Below, one piece after another: positions 22,697 to 34,260 of a stretch of DNA of 64,000 nt (the first letter of the stretch is position 1; every line of letters begins with the position of its first letter). The position numbers were made by a program, and so were the translations under genes. The notes under the pieces were generated by a model that was not told the DNA's origin, searched no databases, and saw only the letters and a program-made list of their open reading frames with translations. Origin of the DNA: Nissolia schottii (lineage: Eukaryota > Streptophyta > Magnoliopsida > Fabales > Fabaceae); contig QANU01102613.1 in assembly GCA_003254905.1 (NCBI GenBank), positions 2,539 to 66,538 of the forward strand, given 5' to 3'.

Positions 22697-25600
22697 AGAC
22701 GCTTGGCATTTTTGCCTCTTTCTTGTAAGGTTGGGTCGAAAAAGGGTTGTGATTAACATCATTTGTGGGAGCGTTATATATTTTGTAGGGTTTTGACCTT
22801 TTTTCAGGTTGTGGTTTGATTGAGCTCCTTTTTTTTTTTTTTTTTCATTTGGTCTTTGCGTTTTCATTTTGGATTATTTTGTTGGTTTTTTGGACTGTTA
22901 CGTATCTCAAATGTGTTACCTTTTTCATTTTGATGAGAATTTTTTTTTTTCATTCATGAAACAACCTAACAATACTTACTTCTTACTTCTAAAGTTAATT
23001 TTTTTAGCGGTTTGAAAAATCCATCCTGATATAACCATCAAACTTAAAATCTCTTCGTTAACTTATAGTTGGTGGTAACCACTGACTTGAGGATTTAAAT
23101 AAGTTTCTTAAACCGAATGAAAGTTATGAAACAATTCATACATAGTCCATTGATTAACCTTCAAGCATGACATAAAAAAGTTAATTATTAAGTCACATCA
23201 TTTTCTTTTATTCCTTGTTGATTTAATAAGTTTGGTTTGACTTAGTTTTTAAAGGAGTTTTTTTTTTTTTCCTTTTAATAATGGGCCGTGCAAGCCACAG
23301 AAAAAAGGAGCGTTTGCTTTTGAGGAAGTGTGTTTCGGCGCTGCGCACGCATGTGTTCAGTGGTTATAGTGCCTTTTTTTCATTTTGAAAGAGTTGTGTG
23401 AAATTAAAATAGGTGTGCATTTTTTGACATCATATAAATTAAAATTATTGAAAGTAATAGAAAATTAGTTGAACTTATCTAAAAAGAAGAAAAATGTTAT
23501 AATGTTAGAAATCTTTGAATTTTATTGTCAAAATAATGTGACATGCATGATAAATTTTAGATTAATAAGTGAATTTTACCATTTTATTTTATCTAACTAT
23601 CATCCTTATTTTTTTTATAAAAAATTCTGATAATAAATTATGACAGTTTAATATTACTCTAATGATAAACGTATCATACTCACACATTTCATGATTATAA
23701 TTAAATTAAAGCTATTATTGAGAAAAAATAATTAATATTATTTAAAAATATATAGAGTTAAAAAATATTTTAAATATGTAATTTAAAAATATTGAACAGA
23801 TGTTATGAAAGGAAGAGAGTAAATGTGTTTGCAGGTCTTGAAACGAGATCAAATATCAGCATGTCCTTAAAGTGTTAATTGCCTCACTAGTTGCTCATGA
23901 GTTTTTAGCAATCTATGCTTAGGATTAATCCAAGTACTTTGAAACTTTAGAGAGAAAATTCAAAAACTTCTTTTTGAATCTTTTTAAAGTAGAAGTTTAT
24001 GGTGTATTGAATTTGAGGGAAGAGATGACAAATAAATAGAATTCATGAACCAATCTATAACCCTTCATAAACTAATATGATAATTGGAGCATATCGTTTG
24101 AAAGTCGAAAAACTTCCTAGTTACTAACACAACCCTTAAAAATTTGGTTTAAATTTTAAAATTTTACATACTATTTTGCCAACAAAATTAGCAAGATATG
24201 TCTCATACAAAATAAACATACATAACATTTTTTTTCCTTTTATTTTATAGTCTTTGGTTGAAGCCAAGCCATGATGGTCCCGCCATTACTTCTTGGGACA
24301 TGCTTAAAAGAGAAAACACGCGCATATTAATCCACTCTATTTTTTCTTCTCTACCTTTTACTCATTTTCTCTCTTTTTTTTTCCATTTCTATCTTTCTCT
24401 TGTATGCAGCTAAACTTAATTAAATCCACTTCTTGGTTGATCACGCATCATCATATCATGTTGTTGCCTTTTTATCTGACGGCTAAAAGTGCCCTACCAA
24501 TTTCAAAATTCCCACCCCACCACTTCCATGCCCTAGACATTCATTATGTTTTCACATATTTATTTAAAATAAATAAATAAAAAGAAAAGAAAATCATGCA
24601 TTGACATTACTTTTAACAGTCAACTATCAAATGTTAAAAAAAAAAATCTGATGTTAGGTAGTAATTACATAAGCTCCTAAAGTTTGTTTCCACGTGATAA
24701 TAGTGTTAATTTCTATTTATTGATAAAACAAAAACATTTTACGTTCTCTTTACATAAAAAATAATCTCTTTAAAAAAAATATAAATTTTTATTCATAATC
24801 GGCTACATATGATAATATTAATAAAAGATTTTAATAGTAGGATTCTATTAAGTATGAGATCCAACATTTTGATGTGAGATCACATTCACACTCAAAACAT
24901 AATAACCATTTCCTCATATGTGAGGCTCAACATTGATATGCTTCCTCCTCCTTACAAAAGTTTCACTTACTCATAATAGATTTAAACAAACGAGCCATGT
25001 GAAAAATCACAAATATGAAGACTACATTTGACCAGAAATCTTAAGGTCATTGGTTAATGAATTTTTTTAGATATATATTTTTTATCTACTCCAAATTTTG
25101 TTAATGTGAAATTGCATTTACACTTGAAACACAACAATTATACGTTTTTATTAAAATTTGTGACCAATTTTGATGAATAAAGCCACTTGGTTTACCTTGA
25201 AGATGAAATTCATTATCAATTTTTAAAATTAAAGACAATCATGAATAAAATGCAAATTAATCAGTATTTTCAATAATTTTCTTAACGAAAAAAAAAATTG
25301 AATCACATACGGTTTGCAATCCCATGAGATGTTGTAGGACCTCTAGTCGCTTCTTTATTTATTTATTTACGTTATTTTTTCTTTTATCATGAAAGGACCT
25401 CTAGGTGTATCTAAGTGGTGGTGATGCTGATGCTGACGACGATGGATCCTTCCACAATCCCCAAATTAACGCCAACTTATATAGTTTTGGGGTTAATTAA
25501 GGAGAATCCATTTTATATATGGAAACTGCATTATGTTATATTTCCAAAATAAACACAAAGTTCACAAAACCGAAAACCCACCAAGTTGTTCCGTTCAAAC

Positions 25601-27440
25601 GGGGATTTGTCGGCTGTGTGAGTGTTTCCCACTTGCTCAGCTCCCCAACACTTCAACTTCTCCATGTTACTTCCTTTATTACCTTCTTATTCACCTTTTG
25701 CCTTTTTTTCATTTACAAAAAATAATCTACTTTGCATTCTCTTTTATTTTTACCTTTTTTATATGTATGGAAGGATACTCAATTAATTATTACTATTGTT
25801 TTCTTTTTCTTTCAATTTTGACTTGCAAAAAGTTGACGTGGTGAGGTGGTTTCTTCGAATGAGATGTAGCCGCCTAGAGATTGGTCAAACCTTACCCAAA
25901 AAAAAAAAGTAGTAGTATATTATTATTATTATTACAACGTGTTTTCACTAATAATAATCCTAACTAAGTGGGGAAAGTAATGATTAGTGAATGGATTTTG
26001 ACGCCACTAACGTTCTTTTAATTTTTTCATGAGTCATGAGGATCAAAACTCGGAGAATGTTCCATTGGTGCCCTTCAACTGGGCCCCCTTTTCCCACCTC
26101 CATTTTCATGATGCCTTTAAAATCCCATTTCATATATAGGCGTGGAATTCAATTTTTTCTTATATTATTTTAGGGTTCAAGTAAGAACTTGACCTTTCCT
26201 TTATTGAGATGACGCCACTAAACCACATAAATAATGGAGAATTTCATGACAAGATATTTGTTTAATTTATAGTTATCAACTAAAAATTATTAATAAACTG
26301 TTAACTTGAATGGACTTTTCAATACAATTTAATGATCATTAACATTAAGCCACATAAAATAATAATAATAATTATACATATATGCTCTATAGCTATTGCA
26401 GGAACCAATCAAATTTCGTTGGCTTTTTCATGTCCCGGATCGATTGTCTCCATTTAACTCTTTGGCCATGAAATTTTATATATGACCTTTTAAGTAATAA
26501 GTAAAGAAATTAATTATTTTTAATTATGTAAGAATATTTAATTAGATGACAATATTAAAAAGTCATCATTAATATAACTCAATTATATATTAATTCCAAT
26601 CATAATCTCAAAACATATGCAATTTACTACACAAAAAATGTTAAAATCTTAAAAAAAAAAAACTTTGTTTATGACGAATCAAATTATATATGTATATGTT
26701 GATGGTCAAATTGGTAATTAAAAATGCAATCATCAAAGAGCTAGTGGAGCATTTGCTACATGACCATGCTTTTGTGGCCGAAAAAAAGGAATAAATAAAA
26801 TATCCACATATATATATATAATTTTTTTTTTATGGGGAATCTTGAACACACATTAGATAACTTCAGAAGGGTTAAGGCTCATTGGTGGCCATATATATAC
26901 ATCAATCAGAAGACGGAAAATGCCTTTTCATGTGTTATTATAGGGTTGGTGGACTTGTGGGAAGGATTTGATGCCTTCTTTTTGCTTATATATACTTTTT
27001 TTCACTTTCGTGAAAGGCAAAGGCCATGTAACTCGTAGTAATAATAAGTTTGGTAACACCTTCCTGATGCACTCGTGATGTTAGCCTAGAAAAGCACACT
27101 ATCTCTTGTGATGTTAATCTTTTTAATACAATGTATTGGAGGAAGCCAGTCAGGATGAAAAGCTTTTTCTTCGTTATTTTATTTTATTTTTAACAGGTCA
27201 AGAGGCAGGCTAATGCTATCACGCTCCTTGCCAAGCAGTGAGCGTTACACTTGTATTTGACCCCATTTGTTAAATGTATTTAAAAACTGTGGTCAAATAC
27301 ATTTAAAAGTATGACTGATGTATTTAAGATGTGTGACTAGACGAGTAGACAAATTAAAATATTGTGGCTAAATATAGATTGTATTTAATCACATTTTTAA
27401 AATATGATTAAATGCAAAGTATGCGATTCTCACAACTTAT
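22697..27440. other. long AT-rich intergenic span, no gene supported
   Basis: Poly-T tracts at about 22830 and 23262, an (ATT)n run at about 25919-25935 and several poly-A tracts. Short ORFs here (for example 25519-25725 and 26832-27038) have no recognisable domain. GC stays low throughout. No element with definable ends was found. Confidence 0.55.
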
Positions 27441-27891
27441 TTATTCATTACATTTTTCATAATTCGACAAGAGCTTAATTAGACTCATGAACAGAAAGGA
27501 GCAAACGCAGACACATCAAAAAGCCACTAAAACAACTTGATATATTAACACAAACATGACACAACAAAAATACCTAACATTGTAAACCAAAAAGGCTCTC
27601 TATTGGTGATAGAGGAAACAATGAATTCAGAGCAAACAACGAAAGAAATGCAAAACGACACAGAAATTTGTTCATGCAGGTCACCCAAATTGGCTACGTC
27701 TGCGACTGTAGAGTAGCTACAGTTCCTTCTTATTGAATCAGTTTTTGGATGCAAAAACAATAAGATACAAGGTTAATCTTTTCAGTCCTAGGTTACAATT
27801 TCTAGAAGTAACTATTTATAGGGTAACAACCAAACCCTATGAAATACCTAAAAAAATCCCAAACTTAGAAAATGACCCACAATTCTCAACA
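27440..27891 (-). repeat. 3' LTR (or part) of the old minus-strand copia element
   Basis: Read on the minus strand, a purine-rich GGTGGAGAT is followed at 27891 by TGTTGAGAATTG, a usual copia polypurine tract and LTR start. A CCCTATAAATAG promoter-like box is near 27817-27828. The far end is not defined; 27440 is an estimate. Confidence 0.6.
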
Positions 27892-28116
27892 ATCTCCACC
27901 TTGGCGAATTCTCCAGCTCTTGTGAAGTGCTCTTACTCCGATCCTGGGTTTTGGGACTCCGTTCTTCAGCACTGAGTAATGTGCAATAAATCCAAGCAAT
28001 GCTTGAACTTGTCACTAGTGACTGACTTGGTCAATATATTAGCTGCATTCTCCAAAATATGAACCTTCTTGAGTATTACCTGCTTGGACACCACCAACAC
28101 TACAAGAAAATAACTC

Positions 28117-28385
28117 ATTACCGTCGCCATTACCGTCGGTATTACCGTCGGTTTTTTACGCTACCGTCGGTATTACCGTCGGATGCGGACACACGGTAAA
28201 GTGGTCGATGGTAATTATTTTACCGTCGGAAAATGAAACCGACGGTAATTACCGTCGGTATAAACCGACGGTAAACCGGTTCACATTTGAGTAAATTTGA
28301 ACCGGTTTACCGTCGGTTCAAGGCGACGGTAATATAATAATATTTTATTCGTTCGTTACCGTGGGATATATCCGACGGTAATAAT
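28117..28385. repeat. left subterminal ACCGTCGG repeat array
   Basis: About a dozen copies of (T)TACCGTCGG or its reverse CCGACGGTAA, several paired as inverted repeats (for example CCGACGGTAATTACCGTCGG near 28230-28258). In known CACTA elements such subterminal motifs bind the TNPA-type protein; that role is inferred here. Confidence 0.85.
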
Positions 28386-30985
28386 TAAATATTTTTAAAA
28401 AAATAAAATTGTTTATAATTTTGAATTATTTGTTTTAATAAATGACTATAATCATATCAATTAAAATTTTCATTTAATTTTTGTAATTTATAAATATATT
28501 AAAATTTATATTTAATAACTAATTAAATATTTATATGTTATGTGGTGGACAACATATATTCCGTTTATGGTTGGTAGAATTTAAAGATGGACGGTGCACA
28601 TGTGAAAAATATAGTTTCTTAGGTAAAAGACAAATAAGTAATAGGGGACAGATATCTCACTAGTGACTCAAATTCGGGCTTCTGCAACAATAGTTTCTCA
28701 AATAAACCTACACACTCCTCCTATATTGTAACACTCTAGCTAGCTAGCTTACGCTTAAGTCATAAACCATGCTTCACTAGGTTGTTATCTACTTGGTTGG
28801 AATGCTTATAGTCCTTTGCCCCTTCAACCCAGCACATGCAATATTAATACAAACAGCATTTTAACCTACTATGCTTACATACCCGAATTAGCTAGGTGAA
28901 TGTTTCACATGCACACAATTCCAGCGAGATAATTTATACTCAAGTTATCTTCATCAATTTCTCCTTCGAATCAGCCATACACACACATCACCAACACAAA
29001 CCTATTGTTGTCGCGATTATAAAATTAAAACACCCTAAACGGTGCTAAGGTCCAGATTACATTCTATCCGAACATTCTCTTTTTCAGGACATCACATACA
29101 TTTTATCCGAACAGCACTCCTATATGTACTAGCACACACAACACCTTAACAAGCTATATTTCCATATACCAATTTATTTAAATGAGCAAAATAGCATATT
29201 AGAATCCCATACTCCAAATTAATTAGGCAATTTACATAACGCATACAATTATCCTAACAGCTTTCTATCATGTTGCATTTTCACATATCACTCTAGCTAG
29301 ATAATTAAAGAACACCTGCAACAGCTCCAAATACCATTATAACATATTTTAGCCATACTTAATTTAGCTAGATGATTAAAGAACACATGCAGCAGCTCCA
29401 ATTAGCATTATAACATAATTTAGTCACGTTTCATTTGGCTAGAACTTTATCTACTCATGCAACAGCCACAAATACCAATTTAGTTTGAATTATGCGAAAT
29501 CTTCTCATGAGCACAAAATTCCATTTAATAGCAAACAACACTTAAATCATTCTAACATTTTCTTACTTCAAAAACAGCAGAAGCACTAAAATTCTCTAAA
29601 TTTTCTCATGAGCACAAAATTCCAATTAATAGTAAACAACACTTTACTATAATTTATTTTGAATCACATAATCATAATTCATTTTGAATAACATTTTCTC
29701 ATAATTTAATTTAAATGATCATAACAACACTTTACTATAATTTATTTTGAATCACATAATCATAATTCATTTTCTTAGCTTGACAATTTTATAGTTGCAC
29801 CTACAGCCCACCCAACAACCTTAGAAGGTAGTTATATTACATTTTGCATAATTCAGATCCTTTCTAAATTTTTCCACTCTCAGCCGAACACACTAACACT
29901 GGACTCATACCACCTGTTTCCAATTTACAAGATCTTATGAAACATATTTAACATACAACAACATATAGGATATGGATTTGGTAACAAGTTCCCTTATCTG
30001 AAATTTTTCAAGCATACATTTGAACGACCAATCCATACTAAGCCCTTATCACATCACCTAAATTATAAAATTTTCTTGTTATGCATTTATCAATTAATAG
30101 CACTTAGAACCCGATTCTATTTACCCTCCTTATAGCTAGAAAATATTACCGCGGGAATCATTTTTTCCAGAAATCCTATGTACATGTTACACAAATTATG
30201 GACGTGAACTTAATAATTTTAATGACTTAACTGAATGCATTACGAATTAATTCCACACAAATATTTCTTAAACCGTTCTACAACATAGGCCCTCCAATCT
30301 CCGCAAACAACACATAATCACCGTTGCCAGCACATCAATTCAAACAATGTCGGAAAGTAACGCTAAGCGTTCCTTCCCCCAGTCCAGCCATACAACTCCA
30401 ATCCTACAAATCTATCTTAATAAAATAAGTCTCTATCCTAGCACCAATAAAGTTTAAGACATACCTAATTGCCGTTGATAATTGTTTGATCAATCCTTAA
30501 CTCCTTAGATCCTCAGCTCATTACAAATTAAGTGGTGGTGACACATCCTTAGCATAAGTCATGGCAACCAAAAGAAATGAAATGTTAAATAAACATAGAC
30601 AATGTTATGAAATTAACATATATTTTGTGGGGTGCAAAGGAAAGAACAGAAGCAAGGAATATATGGCTTTAGTGGTGGCGGTGCGGTGGTGTGAAAAAAA
30701 GAAAACAATAGCTACCCACAATGCAAGACAACATACATGTAGCACGGTGGTGGAGCGGTGGTGGCACGGTGGTGGAGAGGTGGTGGCGCGGTGGTGGCGC
30801 GGTGGTGTGAAAAAAAGAAAACAATAGCTACCCACAATGCAATTAAAGACAACATACCTGTAGCACGGTGGTGGCGCGGTGGTGGCACGGTGGTGTTATG
30901 GTGGTGAGTGGGGAAGGAGAGAAGGGAGAAAGTTGTTGTAATGAGAAGAAGAGAAAAGAAATTCGCTTAAGTATTTTTCTGAAAG
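28386..30985. repeat. CACTA interior, AT-rich with diverged internal repeats
   Basis: No protein domain. Between about 29290 and 29780 there are diverged tandem blocks: TCATGAGCACAAAATTCCA occurs twice, and CACTTTACTATAATTTATTT begins a longer block present at about 29641 and 29727. At 30660-30905 lies a GGTGGTGGCGCGGTGGTGG-type minisatellite in two blocks separated by a repeated segment beginning GTGAAAAAAAGAAAACAATA. Confidence 0.6.
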
Positions 30986-31372
30986 ATTACCGTCGGATTT
31001 ATCCGACGGTAACCAGTGAATTCTAACGGTAATAATATAAAATAAAACGCATCGTTTTATTAAACACATTACCGTCGGTAATTACCGACGGTAACTTGAT
31101 TCCCAAAAACGATGCATTTTTATTCATAAATTTACCGTCGGATATACGCAAAACCGACGGTAATCCAATTACATGGCGCCAACATTTTGGAGCCAAAATG
31201 AAAAATTTCAAATAAAATTTTTACCGTCGGTAATATCCGACGGTAAAGGCGGCTATTACCCACGGTAATGGACATATTGCTTTTTTTTTTTCGCGAACCG
31301 ATTACCGTCGGTAAAGTGGTAAATGCCGACGGTAATACCGTCGGAAAATAACCGACGGTAATATTGGGACGG
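30986..31372. repeat. right subterminal ACCGTCGG repeat array
   Basis: Mirror of the left arm: about eleven copies of ACCGTCGG or CCGACGGT, mostly arranged as head-to-head pairs with short spacers, such as CCGTCGGTAATTACCGACGG at about 31073-31092 and the close pair near 31223-31245. Confidence 0.85.
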
Positions 31373-33046
31373 TAATAGTCATATTTCTAGTAGTGCAACT
31401 CCCTGATCTTGTGGAACCTCACATCAATGTGCTTGGTTCTAGCATGATACACTTGGTTATGTGCCAAGTAGATAGCCCCTTGATTATCACAAAACAGCTG
31501 AACTCCACTTGGCTCTATACCCAACTCCTTAACTAGCCATGTAACCCATAATGCTTCCTTTGCAACTTCAGCTACTGCTATGTACTTCGCCTCATTCGTA
31601 GACTCGCCTCAGTCGTAGACATTGTCACTAGAGGCTGAACTAACGACTTCCAGCAATTGGCCCACCAATAAGTGTAGAGACATACCCTGTAGTAGACCTC
31701 CTTGTTATCCAGATCACCTACATAGTTAGAATCCACATAGCCCACAACTGTTGGAACATGTGTTCCCCCGCTGAACATGATGCCTTTATCCATTGTACCC
31801 TTCAAGTATCTCAAGATCCACTTGACTACCTCCCAATGCTGCTTTCCCGGCTTGGACATGAACTTGCACACTTGACTAACAGCATGTGCCAAATCCAGTC
31901 TTGTACAAACCATAACATACATCAAACAGCCAACAACACTGGCATAAGGAATTCTAGACATACCTTCCAATTCTGCCTCAGTCTTCGAAAATTGTTCCAA
32001 AGACAACTTGAAATGATTGGCCAGTGGAGTGCTTACCGGCTTCGCTTTGCTCATGTCAAATCTGTCCAGGACACCTTCAACATAGCTCTTCTGAGATAGC
32101 CATAACTTCCTAGCTCCTCTGTCCCTATGAATTTCCATCCCAAGAATCTTCTTGGTAGCTCCCAGATCCTTCATATCAAATTCCTTACCCAGCATGATCT
32201 TCAAATCATTTACATCATGTAAATGATTAGCAGCAATCAACATATCACCCACATAAAGTAGCAGAAAAATATTAGAGCCATCATCAAGGCTCCTCACATA
32301 CACACAACAGTCATTCTCACATCTTCTATACCTAATCTTCAGTATGTAGGAGTCAAACCACTTGTACCATTGCCTTGGCGATTGCTTCAAACCATAAAAG
32401 GGCCTTTTCAGCTTGCAAACAAGTCCCTGCCTAGTGTCACTGAACTCCTATGGCTTCTCCATATAAATCTGTTCATCTAAATTCCCATGGAGGAAAGTTG
32501 TCTTGACATCCATCTGCTCTAAATGCATATCTCTACTGGCTACCAAAGCCAATACTACCTGGATAGAAGTGTGCCTCACCACTGGACTGAAGATCTCATC
32601 ATAATCAATCCCCTTCTGTTGTGAGTACCATTTTGCTACAAGTCAAGCCTTGAACTTTTCCCCTTCTTTTTCTGATATTGCTGGCTTCTTCTTGTACAAC
32701 CACTTGCAACCAATAGCCTTCTTTCCCAGTGGTAGCTGAACGACATCTCATGTCTTATTCTTCTTTAGTGACTCCATCTCCTCCACCATAGCATCCATCC
32801 ATCTATCCTTGTCTAGGCTAGACATTGCCTCGCGAAAAGTGAAAGGATCCCCTGCATTAGTAAGAAGGGCATAAACAGCCAAATCCTCAAACCCATACCT
32901 GGTTAGAGGTGTAATACGACGCCGCTTCCTGTCACGAACAAGAATGTACTCGTGTACTCCACCTGAATCTATAAACTAAACCACTCTATCACTCACTTTC
33001 CCACACACACGCGAAACACTATTGCCCATTCTCTCAAACTCTCTTG

Positions 33047-33515
33047 TAGGGGTGGGAATAAGTCAGGCGGCTTGTTAGGGCCTGTGACCTGGCCTGCTAG
33101 TGGATTGACCTGACTTAGCCTGTTTGGGTAAAGAGGGCAGACCCAATCCATTCTAAAAGCCTGTTAGGCCTATCAGGCCGACCTGTTTATAAATATCGAA
33201 TTGGAGACACTCCCTACATCAAGGTAATGCCTTAACCACTAGGCTAGTATCACATTTTGTGATATTTTATGCAAACATAAATATTAAACAAGCTACAGTA
33301 AACATGCCATTGTAAACAGGCCATCATAAACAGGTTTTTGGTTAAAAAAAAAAATTGACTGGCTTGCCAAGCTCTAGGCCAGGCCAGACCTCTCAAACAG
33401 GCCAAACCAGACCGAGAAAAAAGCCTTTGATAGTCAATAGGCTAGGTCCAGACAAAAAATTAATGACACAGACTCGGCCTGTTAAGGGCTTGCACCGAGC
33501 CTGTTCCCCTCCCTA
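33047..33515. mobile_element. hAT-like non-autonomous element (469 bp)
   Basis: Ends are TAGGGGTGGGAATA and, reversed, TAGGGAGGGGAACA. The flanks are CTCTCTTG (33039-33046) and CTTTCTTG (33516-33523), an 8-bp duplication with one mismatch, as expected for hAT. The interior is full of GGCCTG/CAGGCC words typical of this common dicot MITE type. No transposase. It interrupts the copia pol remnant. Confidence 0.8.
33195..33255 (-). repeat. tRNA-like (SINE-like) promoter relic inside the hAT-like element
   Basis: On the minus strand TAGCCTAGTGG fits the pol III A-box consensus TRGCNNAGYGG and continues GTTAAGGCA as in many tRNAs. The expected B-box position reads AATTCGATA, a poor match. This may be an old tRNA or SINE fragment. 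Confidence 0.35.
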
Positions 33516-33824
33516 CTTTCTTGCGACTTTCAAACTCCTCATTGTTTCAAAAAAAAAACTCTTTACTCTTGGGAGAACAAAGAACAAATAAATAACGAAA
33601 GAAGAACGAATGGGAATAAGAATAAAGACGAGGAATAACGAACCAGAATACAGTGACGAAGCACTCACCATTGAAGAACGACTCACCACTGAGAAAGGCA
33701 AAGCACTGTAGGAACATTCTCAGGTAACACACTTTTTTGTGAAAAGTTGATACATATCACGTGTTTGTGTTGAACATGTTTGTACCTTTAGTTAAAAAAG
33801 GTGTTATCTTTAGGGTTTTGTTAT

Positions 33825-34260
33825 GGTCTAAAATTTGGGTCTAAGATGAACGTCATGGTTCTGAGATAGTCTCCACTTATCCACGTCTGACATATCATGA
33901 GCACTTGACCCGTTAAGTCTAAAATTCCATAACCACTCAAAGTTATTCGAGTAATTAATATTGTCGGCATAACTGTCACAACGTGTAAGAGACTTCATGG
34001 ACATTATTATGCACACAATCCATAATGAGCTCCATGGCTTCACAATGGCTAGAAGGCTATATGTCCCCATACAAGTATATAAGCATGGATTATGCTCATG
34101 TTTGGGTACGTTCTCTATCTATCATTCACCTCATATTTACTCACATATTAATTTGGAGAGTGTATTTTGTAGATATCACCCCGCCGGCCAATGACACTGT
34201 CCATCGCCACCGTGTTCATTGCCTTTAAGCTCTTGGATCTAACCGAAAGTCAAAGTTACC
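33825..34260 (+). repeat. LTR-like fragment (possible Tat/Ogre type)
   Basis: No coding domain. GTATATAAGCATGG near 34075 could be an LTR TATA region, and the block TTGGAGAGTGTATTTTGTAG followed by ATATCACCCCGCCGGCC near 34152-34188 resembles the U5 end of large Tat/Ogre LTRs. Ends not defined. Confidence 0.35.

Larger units (their letters stand above)
28098..31395. mobile_element. non-autonomous CACTA (En/Spm-type) transposon
   Basis: Ends are CACTACAAGAAAA and, reversed, CACTACTAGAAAT; about 21 of the first 28 bases match. It is flanked on both sides by CAA, the 3-bp target duplication expected of the superfamily (28095-28097 and 31396-31398). Dense ACCGTCGG repeats occupy both subterminal arms. 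No TNPD-like transposase or TNPA-like gene is seen in the 3298 bp, so movement would need proteins from elsewhere. It sits in the RNase H part of a copia remnant, so it is younger than that copia insertion. Confidence 0.93.
27892..33545 (-). pseudogene. decayed Ty1/copia pol split by two DNA transposons
   Basis: Reading on the minus strand, the region 33046-32391 carries the pol linker and RT start (similar to LVAKGYSQ, GIDYDEIFSPV, LEQMDVKTTFLHGNL) with in-frame stops near 32985, 32748, 32640 and 32447. The open stretch 32390-31578 holds the rest of RT and start of RNase H (YGLKQSPRQWYKWFD upstream, LGMEIHRDR, STPLANHFKLS). The catalytic box reads YVGD instead of YVDD near 32244-32255, so the enzyme is dead. 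The RNase H tail (TKHIDVRFHKIRE) runs to 31396, is interrupted by the CACTA element, and resumes at 28097 in the same frame to a TGA at 27966-27968. A hAT-like element splits the upstream part at 33047-33515. Tork/TNT1-like by sequence; truncated upstream, no 5' LTR seen. Confidence 0.88.

Noticed and set aside
25519..25844. Overlapping small hydrophobic frames
   Set aside because: No family similarity, composition like surrounding AT-rich DNA.
30561..30827. 88-codon frame rich in WWRGG repeats
   Set aside because: Arises from the GGTGGTGGCGCGG minisatellite inside the CACTA element.
28117..31372. Regularly repeated 8-bp motif resembling a CRISPR-like array
   Set aside because: Repeats are too short, both orientations, no unique spacers of constant size, and they lie within CACTA termini of a plant genome.
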